Assembly: GCA_030345135.1 (NCBI GenBank) | Contig: CP128386.1 | Coordinates: 2,197,261-2,261,260, forward strand | Source: Chitinophagaceae bacterium DXS | GTDB lineage: Bacteria > Bacteroidota > Bacteroidia > Chitinophagales > Chitinophagaceae | Length of the DNA: 64,000 nucleotides | Reading direction: 5' to 3' | In this document: positions 33,945 through 43,559 of the stretch, piece after piece | Layout of the letters: every line of letters starts with the position of its first letter | Position numbering within the stretch: the first letter of the stretch is position 1 | Notes under the pieces: generated by a model | Databases searched by the model: none | The model's input: the letters and a program-made list of their open reading frames with translations, nothing else | Told to the model about the DNA's origin: nothing | Made by a program: the position numbers and the translations under genes

Positions 33945-35273
33945 TTATCGTCTCATCCCGGGCATCTTTCCACCAAATCCCATCGGCATTTTATTCATCA
34001 TCTTCATCATCTGACGCATTTGATCGAACTGCTTCATAAATGCGTTTACATCTGCGATATCCTTCCCACAGCCTTTTGCTATACGCACTTTTCTTTTTTG
34101 ATCGATCAGATCAGGATTACCTCTTTCTTCGGGAGTCATTGACTGGATAATAGCTTCAACACCTTTGAAAGCATCATCGCTGATATCCACGTCCTTAATC
34201 GCCTTACCAACGCCTGGAATCATGCCCATCAGATCTTTCAGGTTACCCATCTTTTTGATCTGTTGTAACTGATCAAGAAAATCCTGGAAATCAAACTGAT
34301 TCTTACGGATCTTCTTTTCCAGCTTTTTAGCCTGCTCTTCATCAAATTGCGCCTGGGCTTTTTCAACGAGGGTAGCAATATCACCCATGCCCAAAATACG
34401 CTGCGCCATACGGTCAGGATAGAACACATCCAGTGTTTCCATCTTCTCGCCGCTGCTGACAAATTTGATAGGCTTGTTGACAGTATATTTAATGGAAAGA
34501 GCTGCACCACCGCGTGTATCACCATCCAGCTTGGTCAAAACAACCCCACTGAAATCCAGTCTGTCGTTAAATGCTTTTGCTGTGTTCACCGCATCCTGAC
34601 CAGTCATTGAGTCCACAACGAAAAGGATTTCGGAGGGATTGACAGCTGATTTAATGTTGGCAACCTCGGTCATCATCGCTTCATCAATCGCCAAACGACC
34701 CGCAGTATCTATGATGATTACATTTTTATTCTTGCTTTTTGCTTCCTTAATGGCATTCTGTGCAATTGAAACTGCGTCTTTGTTTTCGCGTTCACTGTAA
34801 ATATCAACACCAATTTGTTCAGCCAAAACAGTTAATTGGTCAATCGCCGCCGGACGATAGATATCTGCCGCCACCAGCAAAGGAGATTTACCTTTTTGCG
34901 TTTTTAAATAATTCGCCAGTTTACCGCTGAAGGTCGTTTTACCACTACCCTGCAGGCCTGCTATCAGGATGATCGCCGGATTTCCGGAAATATCAAAGCT
35001 GGCCTCGGTTCCTCCCATCAAATCGGTAAGCTCATCCTGTACAATTTTCACCATTAACTGGCCGGGGCTGATGGCGTTCAACACCTTTTCACCAATAGCT
35101 TTGTCTTTTACTTTATCAGTAAACTCTTTGGCTATTTTATAGTTAACGTCGGCATCGATCAGCGCCCTGCGAATATCCTTTACCGTATTGGCAATATTCA
35201 GCTCATTGATCTTCGCTTCACCTTTCAGGTTTTTAAAGGCGGTTTCTAACCGTTCTGTAAGATTATTAAACAT
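33945..35273 (-). CDS. ffh: Signal recognition particle protein
   Basis: A 442-residue SRP54/Ffh GTPase that brings ribosomes making membrane and secreted proteins to the FtsY receptor. The N domain (1-85) is followed by the G domain: GLQGSGKTTFSGKLA (P-loop, about 104-118), DTAGRL (about 188-193), TKLDGDTRGG (about 245-254). The M domain (about 325-442) is Met-rich (QFDQMRQMMKMMNKMPMGFG) and binds SRP RNA. Length is normal. A -7 box lies 38 bases upstream. The gene is single and both sides are filled with repeats. Confidence 0.97.
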   Translation of the reverse strand: MFNNLTERLETAFKNLKGEAKINELNIANTVKDIRRALIDADVNYKIAKEFTDKVKDKAIGEKVLNAISPGQLMVKIVQDELTDLMGGTEASFDISGNPAIILIAGLQGSGKTTFSGKLANYLKTQKGKSPLLVAADIYRPAAIDQLTVLAEQIGVDIYSERENKDAVSIAQNAIKEAKSKNKNVIIIDTAGRLAIDEAMMTEVANIKSAVNPSEILFVVDSMTGQDAVNTAKAFNDRLDFSGVVLTKLDGDTRGGAALSIKYTVNKPIKFVSSGEKMETLDVFYPDRMAQRILGMGDIATLVEKAQAQFDEEQAKKLEKKIRKNQFDFQDFLDQLQQIKKMGNLKDLMGMIPGVGKAIKDVDISDDAFKGVEAIIQSMTPEERGNPDLIDQKRKVRIAKGCGKDIADVNAFMKQFDQMRQMMKMMNKMPMGFGGKMPGMRR

Positions 35274-35311
35274 GTATTGTGATTAATACTTAATTTGACT
35301 TATTTGGGCTG

Positions 35312-35319
35312 CAAATATA
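35312..35319 (-). promoter_or_regulatory. -7 box of ffh
   Basis: TATATTTG on the minus strand, 38 bases upstream of the ffh ATG. The region further upstream is a family D repeat (CCACAAAGACGC), so any -33 element lies inside the repeat. Confidence 0.45.
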
Positions 35320-35334
35320 GAGATTTTGGGCTTT

Positions 35335-35656
35335 TGCGCCACAAAGACGCTAAGACGCTAAGAAACACGAAGTTTTTAACCACGGAGACATGAGGGCACA
35401 AAGAAACACGGCGTTTTTGCGACTAAAGAGGCAAAGTTCCAAAGGTTTTCAAAACCACGGAGACAGAGACACGAGGCTCAAAGAAACACGGCGTGTTTGC
35501 GACTAAAGGGGCAAAGTTCCAAAGGTTTCAAAACCGCGGAGACGGAGACACGAGGGCAAAAGAAACACGGCGTGTTTTGGGTGCGAAACCGTTAAAAACC
35601 GATCGCCAACCTCGCTTTAATAAACGTATTACGTAAAACGTATAACTTATAACTCC
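35335..35656. repeat. Tandem family D array and family B copy between ffh and the DUF4293-like gene
   Basis: Three tandem units begin with AACC(A/G)CGGAGACA at 35378, 35453 and 35532, giving periods of 75 and 79 bases; the third is cut off near 35578. Each contains AAACACGGCGT and GCAAAGTTCC. 35624-35656 is a family B copy (CGTATTACGTAAAACGTATA). Confidence 0.8.
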
Positions 35657-35680
35657 CATAACAACTTTCTCCGTTACCTG

Positions 35681-35709
35681 TTGTTTTTCAAATAGGAAGA
35701 TTAGATTTG
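35681..35709 (+). promoter_or_regulatory. Promoter of the DUF4293-like gene
   Basis: TTG (35681-35683), 18 bases, TAGATTTG (35702-35709), then 22 bases to the ATG at 35732. Close to the consensus, one base short in spacing. Confidence 0.6.
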
Positions 35710-35731
35710 TAACAGATTTTAAACCTTTTGT

Positions 35732-36145
35732 ATGATACAACGCGCTCAAAGCTTATGGCTGCTGGCTGCATCCATCTGCGGATTTATTTCACTGAGAACT
35801 ACCTTTTTTAACGGAACCACAGGCCCATTCACAGGAACTACCAATGTTTTTATTTTGATTCTCACAGTTATTTGCGCAACAATTTCGCTGGTAGATATAT
35901 TTCTGTTTAAAAACAGGAAACTTCAGCTTCGGATTGCGCTGATTAACGCGTTGATAAGTGCGCTTGTCATATTTCTTTATCTCAATACGGTTTCAAAACT
36001 GGTACAGCCGGGTACTTCGGTAGTTGCCGGACTCTCCATTTTGTCCATTTTGGTTTTTGTAATTCCGGTATTTCTGCTATTTGCGGCGCGGGGCATTTAT
36101 AAGGATGAGAAACTGGTGAAAAGTGTAAACAGGCTCAGGAACTAA
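35732..36145 (+). CDS. DUF4293-like membrane protein
   Basis: A 137-residue inner-membrane protein with four hydrophobic segments (about residues 7-22, 37-55, 64-84 and 97-118). The N-terminus MIQRAQSLWLLAASI and the overall plan match the DUF4293 family, small Bacteroidota membrane proteins of unknown function whose N-terminal IQRxQTxxL-like pattern is conserved. It ends with a basic cytoplasmic tail (KDEKLVKSVNRLRN). It stands alone with its own promoter. There is no linked gene to suggest a role. Confidence 0.75.
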   Translation: MIQRAQSLWLLAASICGFISLRTTFFNGTTGPFTGTTNVFILILTVICATISLVDIFLFKNRKLQLRIALINALISALVIFLYLNTVSKLVQPGTSVVAGLSILSILVFVIPVFLLFAARGIYKDEKLVKSVNRLRN

Positions 36146-36147
36146 AT

Positions 36148-36172
36148 TTGTGAATAGTCAAGGTCAATGGTG
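36148..36172. repeat. Repeat family I, short copy
   Basis: GTGAATAGTCAAGGTCAATGGTGAA, the reverse of the CACCATTGACC unit at 19101-19130, lying directly after the stop of the DUF4293-like gene. Confidence 0.5.
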
Positions 36173-36370
36173 AAGGTCCGATCTTGCTAAGTAAATGTAT
36201 TGTCGTTTAAGTGTTATTATCCTGAGCAAAATTCTTATTCGCTCTTATATTTCTTAAATGGTTTAAAAAACTTCGCTTCGCTCAGCTTTAAGCATTAGGA
36301 TTTGTGCCTTAAGCTTTACCAGTTGTTTACAAAGAATCGTTGACGCGGCCGACACTTTATTTATATGAGC

Positions 36371-36408
36371 AAAAGACCTGGCAGATTGTTCGATTAGCCA
36401 GGTCTTTT
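36371..36408. terminator. Hairpin terminator
   Basis: AAAAGACCTGGC and GCCAGGTCTTTT form a 12-bp stem with a 14-base loop. It lies just past the stop of the leftward TPR gene and probably terminates it. Confidence 0.8.
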
Positions 36409-36417
36409 GTTTGCCTT

Positions 36418-37164
36418 TTATTTTTTATCGTCTTTGGTGAGTTCCTGGTATTTTGTCTGGGAACTAAAAGAGCTCGGACATCTTTCCAGGCTTTTCAAAT
36501 AATATTTTTTCGCATTTTCCTTGTCTCCCGTATTCAGGTAATATTCACCCATTGAATCATAAGGATTGTACCCATCAGGATACATGGCTAAATATTTTTC
36601 AAAGCATTCTTTGGCTTTGGTATTGTCTTTCCTGGCCATCATGTAGTAATATCCCATTTGATTGTACACTTCCGGACTGTTCGGAAATTTTGCAACCTGT
36701 TCTTCCAAAAGTTTTACCCGTGTGGTGCTGTCTGGTTCAGACATTACATAAAAGTCTTCCAGCACCGGATCTTCGGGATACATATCATGCAACTTGGCAA
36801 AAATTTCGTGGCGGCCTTTCTGGTTAAGTGATGTGTCGGCTACAGATACCAGGAGCTTTTCCGCATCTGTAGTGTTTGCGGCAGCTTGTTGCGCCATAGC
36901 AAAGCATTTGGTTCTGGATTCCCCGAAGCTGAGTCTTCCTTTAAAGAAATGTGCCAGGGCAAAATTCGGATCCAATTTTACGGCATCATCAAAGTCATCG
37001 TAAGCCTCTTCATATTCCACATTAACGAGATGCATCATGCCGCTACCGACCAGTTTTTTAGCATCATCAGAGGAGCTTGTAAGAGGCATCGTTTGCTGGG
37101 CATGTGCAGAAAGAAAAAAACACAGATAAATGAAAGTGCAAATAGGGAACGTGTACTTTTTCAT
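36418..37164 (-). CDS. Secreted TPR-repeat protein
   Basis: A 248-residue protein with a signal peptide (MKKYTFPICTFIYLCFFLSAHAQ) and several tetratricopeptide repeats, the clearest around residues 55-75 (YEEAYDDFDDAVKLDPNFAL) and 160-235 (EVYNQMGYYYMMARKDNTKA; YNPYDSMGEYYLNTGDKENA). TPRs form helical scaffolds for protein binding; here in the periplasm. No catalytic domain is present. It lies downstream of uvrA in the same direction but is separated from it by an inverted repeat, so it is probably transcribed separately. The binding partner is unknown. Confidence 0.82.
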   Translation of the reverse strand: MKKYTFPICTFIYLCFFLSAHAQQTMPLTSSSDDAKKLVGSGMMHLVNVEYEEAYDDFDDAVKLDPNFALAHFFKGRLSFGESRTKCFAMAQQAAANTTDAEKLLVSVADTSLNQKGRHEIFAKLHDMYPEDPVLEDFYVMSEPDSTTRVKLLEEQVAKFPNSPEVYNQMGYYYMMARKDNTKAKECFEKYLAMYPDGYNPYDSMGEYYLNTGDKENAKKYYLKSLERCPSSFSSQTKYQELTKDDKK

Positions 37165-37259
37165 AATGAAGGATTTTGAGTATTATAAAGTACAAATTCA
37201 CCATTAGGGTTGCAACTGTTTTCTCTGCTTAAAGCAAAGCTTAAGTTGGTTATAAGGAA

Positions 37260-37410
37260 ATTTAAATTCAAAAGTAAAAAGTCAAAATTCAAAACGTTAT
37301 TCGGAGTGGTTATGTTTTTTTGCTGACAGCCCTCTTTTCTGGAAAGCTGGCTACAAACGATAATCAATTCCGCACTTTTTTGAATTTTGACTTTTTACTT
37401 TTGAATTTTA
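37260..37410. repeat. Repeat family E, head-to-head pair after uvrA (31-bp perfect inverted repeat)
   Basis: Left arm 37264-37294 (AAATTCAAAAGTAAAAAGTC then AAAATTCAAAA) and right arm 37378-37408 are exact reverse complements over 31 bases, about 83 bases apart. The right arm runs up to the uvrA stop codon (37408-37410). Confidence 0.85.
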
Positions 37411-40233
37411 TAAAAACTTCCCTGTATAGCTTTCTTTTACTTTCTTTAGTTCGGAAGGTTTTCCGGCAAATACCAGATTACCGCCGGCATCACCAGCTTC
37501 AGGACCAAGATCAATGATCCAGTCGGCATTTTTAATAACATCGGTATTGTGTTCTATCACAAGGAGTGAATGTCCCTGCTCAATCAACGCATTAAAAGAT
37601 GCCAGTAACTTATTGATATCGTGAAAGTGCAAACCGGTAGTAGGCTCATCAAAGATAAACAGGATATGCCCGGTCGATCTGCCTTTCCCCAGGAACGACG
37701 CAAGCTTTACACGTTGTGCTTCTCCACCACTTAAAGTATCACTGCTTTGGCCGAGTTTCACATAACCCAAACCAACATCCTGCAATGGTTGCAGCGCTTT
37801 GGCAAGACCCTTTTCATCCTTGAAGAAATCGATCGCTTCATCAACACTCATCTCAAGCACATCATACACACTTTTATCCTTGTATTTTACTTCCAGTACT
37901 TCTTCCTTAAACTTCTTGCCGCCGCATACTTCGCAAGTCAAATGCACATCAGCAAGAAACTGCATTTCAACTATCTGTTCTCCTTCACCTTTACAAGCAT
38001 CACATCTTCCGCCATCCACGTTGAAAGAAAAATGCTTTGGCATAAAACCACGCATTTTAGCAAGCGGTTGTTTGGCAAATAAATCTCTTATTTCATCGTA
38101 TGCTTTAATGTAAGTGACAGGGTTACTACGCGATGATTTTCCGATGGGATTCTGGTCCACCAGCTCAATCTGTGAAATATACTCAATATCACCGGTGATG
38201 GCTTTATGTAAGCCAACCTTATCTACAAATTCACCTTTTAGTTTCTTTAGTCCCGGATACAAGATCTGCTTAACCAATGTTGTTTTTCCGCTACCGCTTA
38301 CACCACTTACAACACAAAGCACATTCAGCGGAAATTCCACTGAGATATCCTTCAGATTATTTTGTCTCGCGCCCTCAATACTTACACTGCGGTTCCATCT
38401 TCTGCTACGCGAAGGAGTACTTACGGAAAGCTCTCCACTTAAGTACTTACCCGTCAGACTTTCAGGGTTATGAATGATCTCGTCATAGTTTCCTGCAGCT
38501 ATCACTTCACCACCAAGATGTGAAGCAAGCGGCCCCATATCGATAATATGATCAGCTTCACGCATCATCATCTCATCATGCTCAACAACAACGACTGTAT
38601 TGCCCGCATCACGCAATTGTTTCAGCACATGAATCAATCGTTCAGTATCGCGTGAATGAAGTCCAATTGATGGTTCATCCAAAATGTATAAGGAATTGGT
38701 AAGATTACTTCCCAGGCTGCGTGTAAGCTGTATTCTCTGGCTTTCTCCACCACTTAAAGAATTGGCAAGACGGCTTAATGTAAGATAACCCAAACCAACA
38801 TCCAGCAGTGTTTGCAAGCGTTGGTTGATCTCCAGCAATATCCTTTTCGCCACCTGTTGCTGATGCGCTGAAAGAGCAATATCATCAAACCATTTTTTCA
38901 GATCCTTTACCGGCATTTCACACAACTCACCAATATGTTTATCGCTAACTTTCACATACAGTGCTTCTTTTCTTAAGCGATAGCCATTACAATCATGACA
39001 TGTTGTTCTGCCGCGATAACGGCTTAACAATACCCTGTATTGAACTTTGTAAAGGTTCTGTTCAACCTCTTTAAAGAAATCGTCGATGCCATACACATTT
39101 CCCTGTCCCTTCCACAAAAGATTGTATTGAGACGGCGTCAGATCCATTACAGGTTTATGAATGGGAAAATCGATAGATCTTGCACCTTTCACAAACTGAT
39201 CACGCCACCAGCCGAGCTTCTCTCCTTTCCATGGAGCAACCGCACTTTCATACACGCTAAGTCTTTTATCCGGAATGATCAGGTCCTCGTCAAGTCCAAG
39301 CACCTGGCTAAAGCCCTCGCATGTTGGGCAGGCGCCAAAGGGATTATTAAATGAAAAAAGATTAGGAACAGGTTCCTCAAACTGCATTCCGTCCAGCTCA
39401 AATTTATTGCTGAAATGATGCAGTTCTTCTCCGTTTACTTCGAGGAACATTTCTCCTTCACCTTCATAAAACGCGGTACCCACAGAGTCGCTTAAACGAT
39501 GTATGTCGTCCTCATCAAAGTCTTTGGCAACAATACGGTCTACCAACACATACGCACCGGCTGTCAGTTTTTTCTTCAGTTCTTTATCTGTCAGCTCAAG
39601 AAGGTCTTCAATGCGTTCAGGTTGCCGGTCAATATACAAGCGGGAAAAACCCTTTTGTACCAAAATATTCAGTTCCTCTTTCGCATCTCTTTTTGCATGC
39701 TGTTTAAACCGGACGATAATAACAATGCGGCCGCCGTGCGGAACTTCCTTTATATAGTTAATAACATCGGCTACATCATCTTTGCGCACTTCTTTCCCGC
39801 TTACCGGTGAAATAGTCTTTCCTACCCGCGCATATAAAAGACGCAGGTAGTCATATATTTCAGTCATACTACCAACCGTACTTCTCGGCGTACGCGTAAT
39901 AACTTTTTGCTCGATTGCGATTGCGGGACAAAGGCCTTTGATATAGTCCACATCGGGCTTTACCATGCGCGCCATGAACTGGCGTGCATAGGCACTCAAA
40001 CTTTCTGCATAGCGGCGTTGCCCTTCTGCAAAAAGGGTATCAATTGTAAGCGAAGACTTCCCACTTCCCGACACACCTGTTACTACAATAAGTTTGTTTC
40101 TTGGAAAATCGACTGTTACATTCTTGAGATTGTGAACCCTGGCACCCTTTACTGTTATTGAATCCAAACCGTGGAGGCTTTCCTTCTTCTGAACAACACT
40201 CCTTTTATTCTTTACCGAAGTTTTTTCTGCCAT
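37408..40233 (-). CDS. uvrA: Excinuclease ABC subunit A
   Basis: About 941 residues from the ATG at 40233; a TTG four codons earlier is rejected. It is the damage-sensing ATPase of nucleotide excision repair. Two ABC ATPase modules are visible: Walker A GVSGSGKSSL near the N-terminus and GVSGSGKTTLVKQ in the second half; signatures SLSGGESQRI and TLSGGEAQRV. Zinc modules have paired Cys: GACPTCEGF, CHDCNGYR, and RCDACKGEGEQ with CEVCGGKKF. Length is normal. It is a single gene; its stop codon merges with a family E inverted repeat. No uvrB or uvrC lies in the window. Confidence 0.97.
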   Translation of the reverse strand: MAEKTSVKNKRSVVQKKESLHGLDSITVKGARVHNLKNVTVDFPRNKLIVVTGVSGSGKSSLTIDTLFAEGQRRYAESLSAYARQFMARMVKPDVDYIKGLCPAIAIEQKVITRTPRSTVGSMTEIYDYLRLLYARVGKTISPVSGKEVRKDDVADVINYIKEVPHGGRIVIIVRFKQHAKRDAKEELNILVQKGFSRLYIDRQPERIEDLLELTDKELKKKLTAGAYVLVDRIVAKDFDEDDIHRLSDSVGTAFYEGEGEMFLEVNGEELHHFSNKFELDGMQFEEPVPNLFSFNNPFGACPTCEGFSQVLGLDEDLIIPDKRLSVYESAVAPWKGEKLGWWRDQFVKGARSIDFPIHKPVMDLTPSQYNLLWKGQGNVYGIDDFFKEVEQNLYKVQYRVLLSRYRGRTTCHDCNGYRLRKEALYVKVSDKHIGELCEMPVKDLKKWFDDIALSAHQQQVAKRILLEINQRLQTLLDVGLGYLTLSRLANSLSGGESQRIQLTRSLGSNLTNSLYILDEPSIGLHSRDTERLIHVLKQLRDAGNTVVVVEHDEMMMREADHIIDMGPLASHLGGEVIAAGNYDEIIHNPESLTGKYLSGELSVSTPSRSRRWNRSVSIEGARQNNLKDISVEFPLNVLCVVSGVSGSGKTTLVKQILYPGLKKLKGEFVDKVGLHKAITGDIEYISQIELVDQNPIGKSSRSNPVTYIKAYDEIRDLFAKQPLAKMRGFMPKHFSFNVDGGRCDACKGEGEQIVEMQFLADVHLTCEVCGGKKFKEEVLEVKYKDKSVYDVLEMSVDEAIDFFKDEKGLAKALQPLQDVGLGYVKLGQSSDTLSGGEAQRVKLASFLGKGRSTGHILFIFDEPTTGLHFHDINKLLASFNALIEQGHSLLVIEHNTDVIKNADWIIDLGPEAGDAGGNLVFAGKPSELKKVKESYTGKFL

Positions 40234-40776
40234 AACAGGAGGCAAATTAATAAATCTAATTTTTTTAGCAAAATGAGAAATAATGAGGGAGTGTACGATG
40301 TACGATTTTAGATGTACGATGTAAGGTGTACGATGTTAAAACGGGCGTTAAAATGAAAAAAAAGGAATGAGGCTTAAGGCTTCAGGAATTCAGGAGAATT
40401 AAAGCTGATATATATTATCTCTGAAGTCGGATTCCGCTGCAAACTGTTCGCTTTTAGGGTTTTGAATTTATAGGGACCAATTATGATCGGAGTTAAGGCC
40501 TGCACATATTATAAAATAATTAAAAACGCCCAAAGAAAGTATCTGAAGGTTTAACAAGCTTTACTTTTAACAAAACCAATATCACCATGAAAAAGAATTT
40601 CTTATTTCATTCCCATTTCTTTCACAAAATTTTTGCAACCTTAATGCAGCGCTCCTATTTGGAATATGTGGAATTCACATTATCTTCACATAGTTCAAAA
40701 CAATTTTTTGCCTATAGGTTGAAACTTTACTCAAACACATTTACCCGGCTTTAATTATTTAACAATTAAAAATCTA
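40234..40776. other. Intergenic region between uvrA and an ECF sigma gene
   Basis: Divergent 543-base gap. 40290-40337 is a family A repeat (TGTACGATGTACGATTTTAG). A 55-codon frame from 40587 to 40754 lacks protein-like features and is not called. No complete promoter for either side was seen. Confidence 0.6.
40290..40337. repeat. Intergenic repeat family A, copy 5
   Basis: Four degenerate GTGTACGATG/ATGTACGAT units, about 57 bases upstream of the uvrA start codon. Confidence 0.7.
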
Positions 40777-41370
40777 ATGCCCCGTAATATGAGAAGTTTC
40801 AGCCAGACCACCGACACTCAACTGGTTAATGCATTTCAGAACGGTAGTATCCCCGCTTTTGAAGAGTTGATCAGTAGATATAAAGACAAGCTATATACAT
40901 CAATATTTTTCCTTGTAAAAGACAAGTACCTGGCAGAAGATCTGTTCCAGGAGACTTTTATAAAAATCATTGATACGCTGCGCACCGGCAGGTATAATGA
41001 AGAGGGAAAGTTTTTACAATGGGCCATGCGAATAGCGCACAACCTGTGTGTAGATTATTTTAGAAAAATTAAGCGCACACCGGCGATTGTAACCAGCGAC
41101 GACAAGGACATATTTGAGGTATTGTATTTCGCTGATGAAACGCCGGAACAAAAGTTGATGAAAGCTCAAAGCCATGAGAGGGTTCACCGCATGCTGGAGC
41201 TGCTTCCTGAAGAACAAAGAGAAGTAATTGTACTGCGCCATTTTGGAGACCTAAGCTTTAAGGATATTGCCAAGGTTACTAATTGCAGCATCAATACTGC
41301 TTTGGGAAGAATGAGATACGGATTGATCAACTTGCGTAAAATGATGATGGAAAAGCAAATTTCATTATAA
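40777..41370 (+). CDS. ECF-type RNA polymerase sigma factor
   Basis: A 197-residue sigma factor with complete ECF features. Region 2 contains ISRYKDKLYTSIFFLVKDK, LAEDLFQETFIKIIDTLRTG and the promoter-melting FLQWAMRIAHNLCVDYFRKI (about residues 26-105). Region 4 contains LPEEQREVIVLRHFGDLSFK and IAKVTNCSINTALGRMRYGL (about 148-185), the -35-type DNA-binding helix-turn-helix. Start is ATG 40777, or possibly Met 5 (ATG 40789). No anti-sigma gene is next to it; the next gene is convergent dsbD. It is thus an orphan ECF factor, as is common in Bacteroidota. Confidence 0.93.
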   Translation: MPRNMRSFSQTTDTQLVNAFQNGSIPAFEELISRYKDKLYTSIFFLVKDKYLAEDLFQETFIKIIDTLRTGRYNEEGKFLQWAMRIAHNLCVDYFRKIKRTPAIVTSDDKDIFEVLYFADETPEQKLMKAQSHERVHRMLELLPEEQREVIVLRHFGDLSFKDIAKVTNCSINTALGRMRYGLINLRKMMMEKQISL

Positions 41371-41511
41371 CTCAACCTCAAATCTTATTTGGTTATTGGA
41401 CATAAATCATTGTTACATGGAAAGCCGGGCAGGTTTAATGTTTCCCCCTGTTTATTCAATAGCCTGGTTCTCTCAATGTAACAACCAGTTTTTTATGAAA
41501 ATACCGCTATA

Positions 41512-41544
41512 AAAAAATCCCCTTTTTTCAGGAGGGGATTTTTT
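41512..41544. terminator. Bidirectional hairpin terminator
   Basis: AAAAAATCCCC and GGGGATTTTTT form an 11-bp stem with A and T runs on both sides. It lies between the convergent ECF sigma gene and dsbD. Confidence 0.85.
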
Positions 41545-41579
41545 CGTTTTATCGGTCGATTGATTTTGATTTCGATTGT

Positions 41580-43559
41580 TTATTTCTGTCTTTTTTTAAA
41601 CTCTGCCTTTACTGCTTCCAGGTGATCAATGAATTTTTGAACATCGGAATCGTATCCATATTTCACGTCGCTTAACGGCTTCCCATCAAGATCGAGAAAC
41701 ATATACAATGGTTGTGCGTTAAAGCCAAAAGTCTGCTTTTCGTAATCAAGGTTTTTATCACCCACAGTTTCTATTAATTCGCCCTTACTGTTCTTATATT
41801 TTTCAGCATCGGTTAACTCTGTAGATTCGTCTACGTAAAGACTAATTAATACAAAATCTTCTTTCATTCTTTGCAATACTTCCGGATTTTTCCAGACCTG
41901 CTCTTCCATCTTACGGCAGTTAGCGCAGGAATGTCCTGTAAAATCAAGCATTACAGGCTTGTTCAGCGCTTTGGCAGCAGCCAGCCCTTCGTCAAGATCA
42001 AAGTATGCTGTCAGGCCAAATGGTACTTTCAACTTATCTGTAAGTTTAACCGGCGGCTTTGCCTGAGCGTCAGAAGATGAAGTTGCCTGAGCCCGAGCAC
42101 TACCAATCTTATACTGCAATTCGTCCAGGTTAAAGCTTTGTGTTGAAGCCGGCGGAATCAATCCGCTTAATGGTTTTAACGGCGCTCCCCACAATCCCGG
42201 AACGAGATAAATTGCAAAAGTAAATGAGGCTATAGCAAAGAACAACCTTGTTACACTTACATGTTTTAAATCGCTGTCGTGAGAGAATTTGATCTTACCA
42301 AGCAAGTATAATGTAAGCAACAATGCAATGGCAATCCAGATGGCAAGGAATACATCCCTGTTTAATAACTGCCAGTGATAGATAAGATCTACATTGCTCA
42401 AAAACTTCAATGCCAGTGCCAGTTCAACAAACCCGAAAACAACTTTCACACTGTTAAGCCAACCGCCGCTTTTGGGTAATGACTGCATCACAGATGGGAA
42501 CAACGCAAAAATGGTGAAAGGCAAAGCCAGGCCAACACCAAAGCCAAGCATTCCCAGTATAGGAGCTAAGGTAGTACCGCTTTGCGAAGTACTGCCTAAC
42601 AATAATCCTACGATTGGACCTGTACAGGAGAACGAAACAATCACCAGCGTAAGTGCCATAAAGAATATACCTCTGAAACCTCCTTTACCTGCCTGCTGGT
42701 CCGATGAGTTGGCCCATTTACTGGGGAGTGCGAGCTCGTAAGCGCCCAGCAATGAAATACCAAACAATATAAAGATTGCAAAGAACAGCAGGTTTGTTAC
42801 AGGATGTATAGAGAGCTTATACAATGCCTGGTCACCAAATATTTTGGTGATGATAATTGTAGGGATGGTGTAGATAAGAATAATGCTCAACGAATACCAT
42901 GAGGCATTGCGGATCCCTTGTTGTTTGGTCTTGCTTCTTTTAAGAAAGAAACTTACTGTAACAGGTATTAAAGGGAACACACAAGGTGTGAACATAGCCA
43001 CAAGGCCGGTAACAAAACACAACCAGAAAACGCTGCTGAGTGATTTTCCTTCAAGATCGTTGGTTGTGGCAGGTGTTGCTTTGGCAGCTGTAGCGGCGAC
43101 CTTCACATTAAACTTCGCTTCGTCATTAGGAAATTCATCATTCTTTTTCGCCAGCCATGCAACACTTCCCTTCACAGTTGCACTGTCTTCAGCTTTTATG
43201 TGTAATGGATAACTAAATATCACGCTGTCCTCATAAAACCTGTATTCAGAGGCTGGATTTCCTGCATCTTTCGCTGTTTTTAAAACGCCCTTTTCTACTA
43301 CAGTATCATTGTTTGCAGATAATGTAGAGGTAGTCGAATCAAACTGAACAGAAGACACAAATGCATCGTCTGGGTTGACTTTTTTAGTGGAAAAGAGTTG
43401 CGCACCTTTTTCAATTATCGCTTTAATGTTCAGGAAAACAACCGAATCGTTCGCCCGTTCTGTAGAAAAAGAAAACTGCACAGGTTTTGAACCATCCTGT
43501 GCAGCTACTATTTTAAAAATTCCTGTAAGAAGTACTAATACAAGTATAAATCGCTTCAT
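41580..43559 (-). CDS. dsbD: Thiol:disulfide interchange protein DsbD
   Basis: About 659 residues from the ATG at 43559 (TTG two codons earlier rejected). Parts: signal peptide (to about AAQ, 20), a DsbD-alpha-like beta domain (about 25-150), an eight-helix CcdA-type membrane domain (about 175-460) with Cys pairs in MFTPCVFPLIP and SFSCTGPIVG, and a C-terminal thioredoxin domain with HSCANCRKM (CxxC, about 545). It carries electrons from cytoplasmic thioredoxin to periplasmic thiols. Oddly, the N-terminal domain has no Cys at all. The separate gene just upstream encodes a related domain that keeps a Cys pair. Confidence 0.93.
   Translation of the reverse strand: MKRFILVLVLLTGIFKIVAAQDGSKPVQFSFSTERANDSVVFLNIKAIIEKGAQLFSTKKVNPDDAFVSSVQFDSTTSTLSANNDTVVEKGVLKTAKDAGNPASEYRFYEDSVIFSYPLHIKAEDSATVKGSVAWLAKKNDEFPNDEAKFNVKVAATAAKATPATTNDLEGKSLSSVFWLCFVTGLVAMFTPCVFPLIPVTVSFFLKRSKTKQQGIRNASWYSLSIILIYTIPTIIITKIFGDQALYKLSIHPVTNLLFFAIFILFGISLLGAYELALPSKWANSSDQQAGKGGFRGIFFMALTLVIVSFSCTGPIVGLLLGSTSQSGTTLAPILGMLGFGVGLALPFTIFALFPSVMQSLPKSGGWLNSVKVVFGFVELALALKFLSNVDLIYHWQLLNRDVFLAIWIAIALLLTLYLLGKIKFSHDSDLKHVSVTRLFFAIASFTFAIYLVPGLWGAPLKPLSGLIPPASTQSFNLDELQYKIGSARAQATSSSDAQAKPPVKLTDKLKVPFGLTAYFDLDEGLAAAKALNKPVMLDFTGHSCANCRKMEEQVWKNPEVLQRMKEDFVLISLYVDESTELTDAEKYKNSKGELIETVGDKNLDYEKQTFGFNAQPLYMFLDLDGKPLSDVKYGYDSDVQKFIDHLEAVKAEFKKRQK

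Noticed and set aside
40587-40754. 55-codon frame starting MKKNFLFHSHFF upstream of the ECF sigma gene
   Set aside because: It begins like a signal peptide but has no hydrophobic run, is rich in His, Phe and Ser, and shows no family resemblance; probably a chance frame in the leader.
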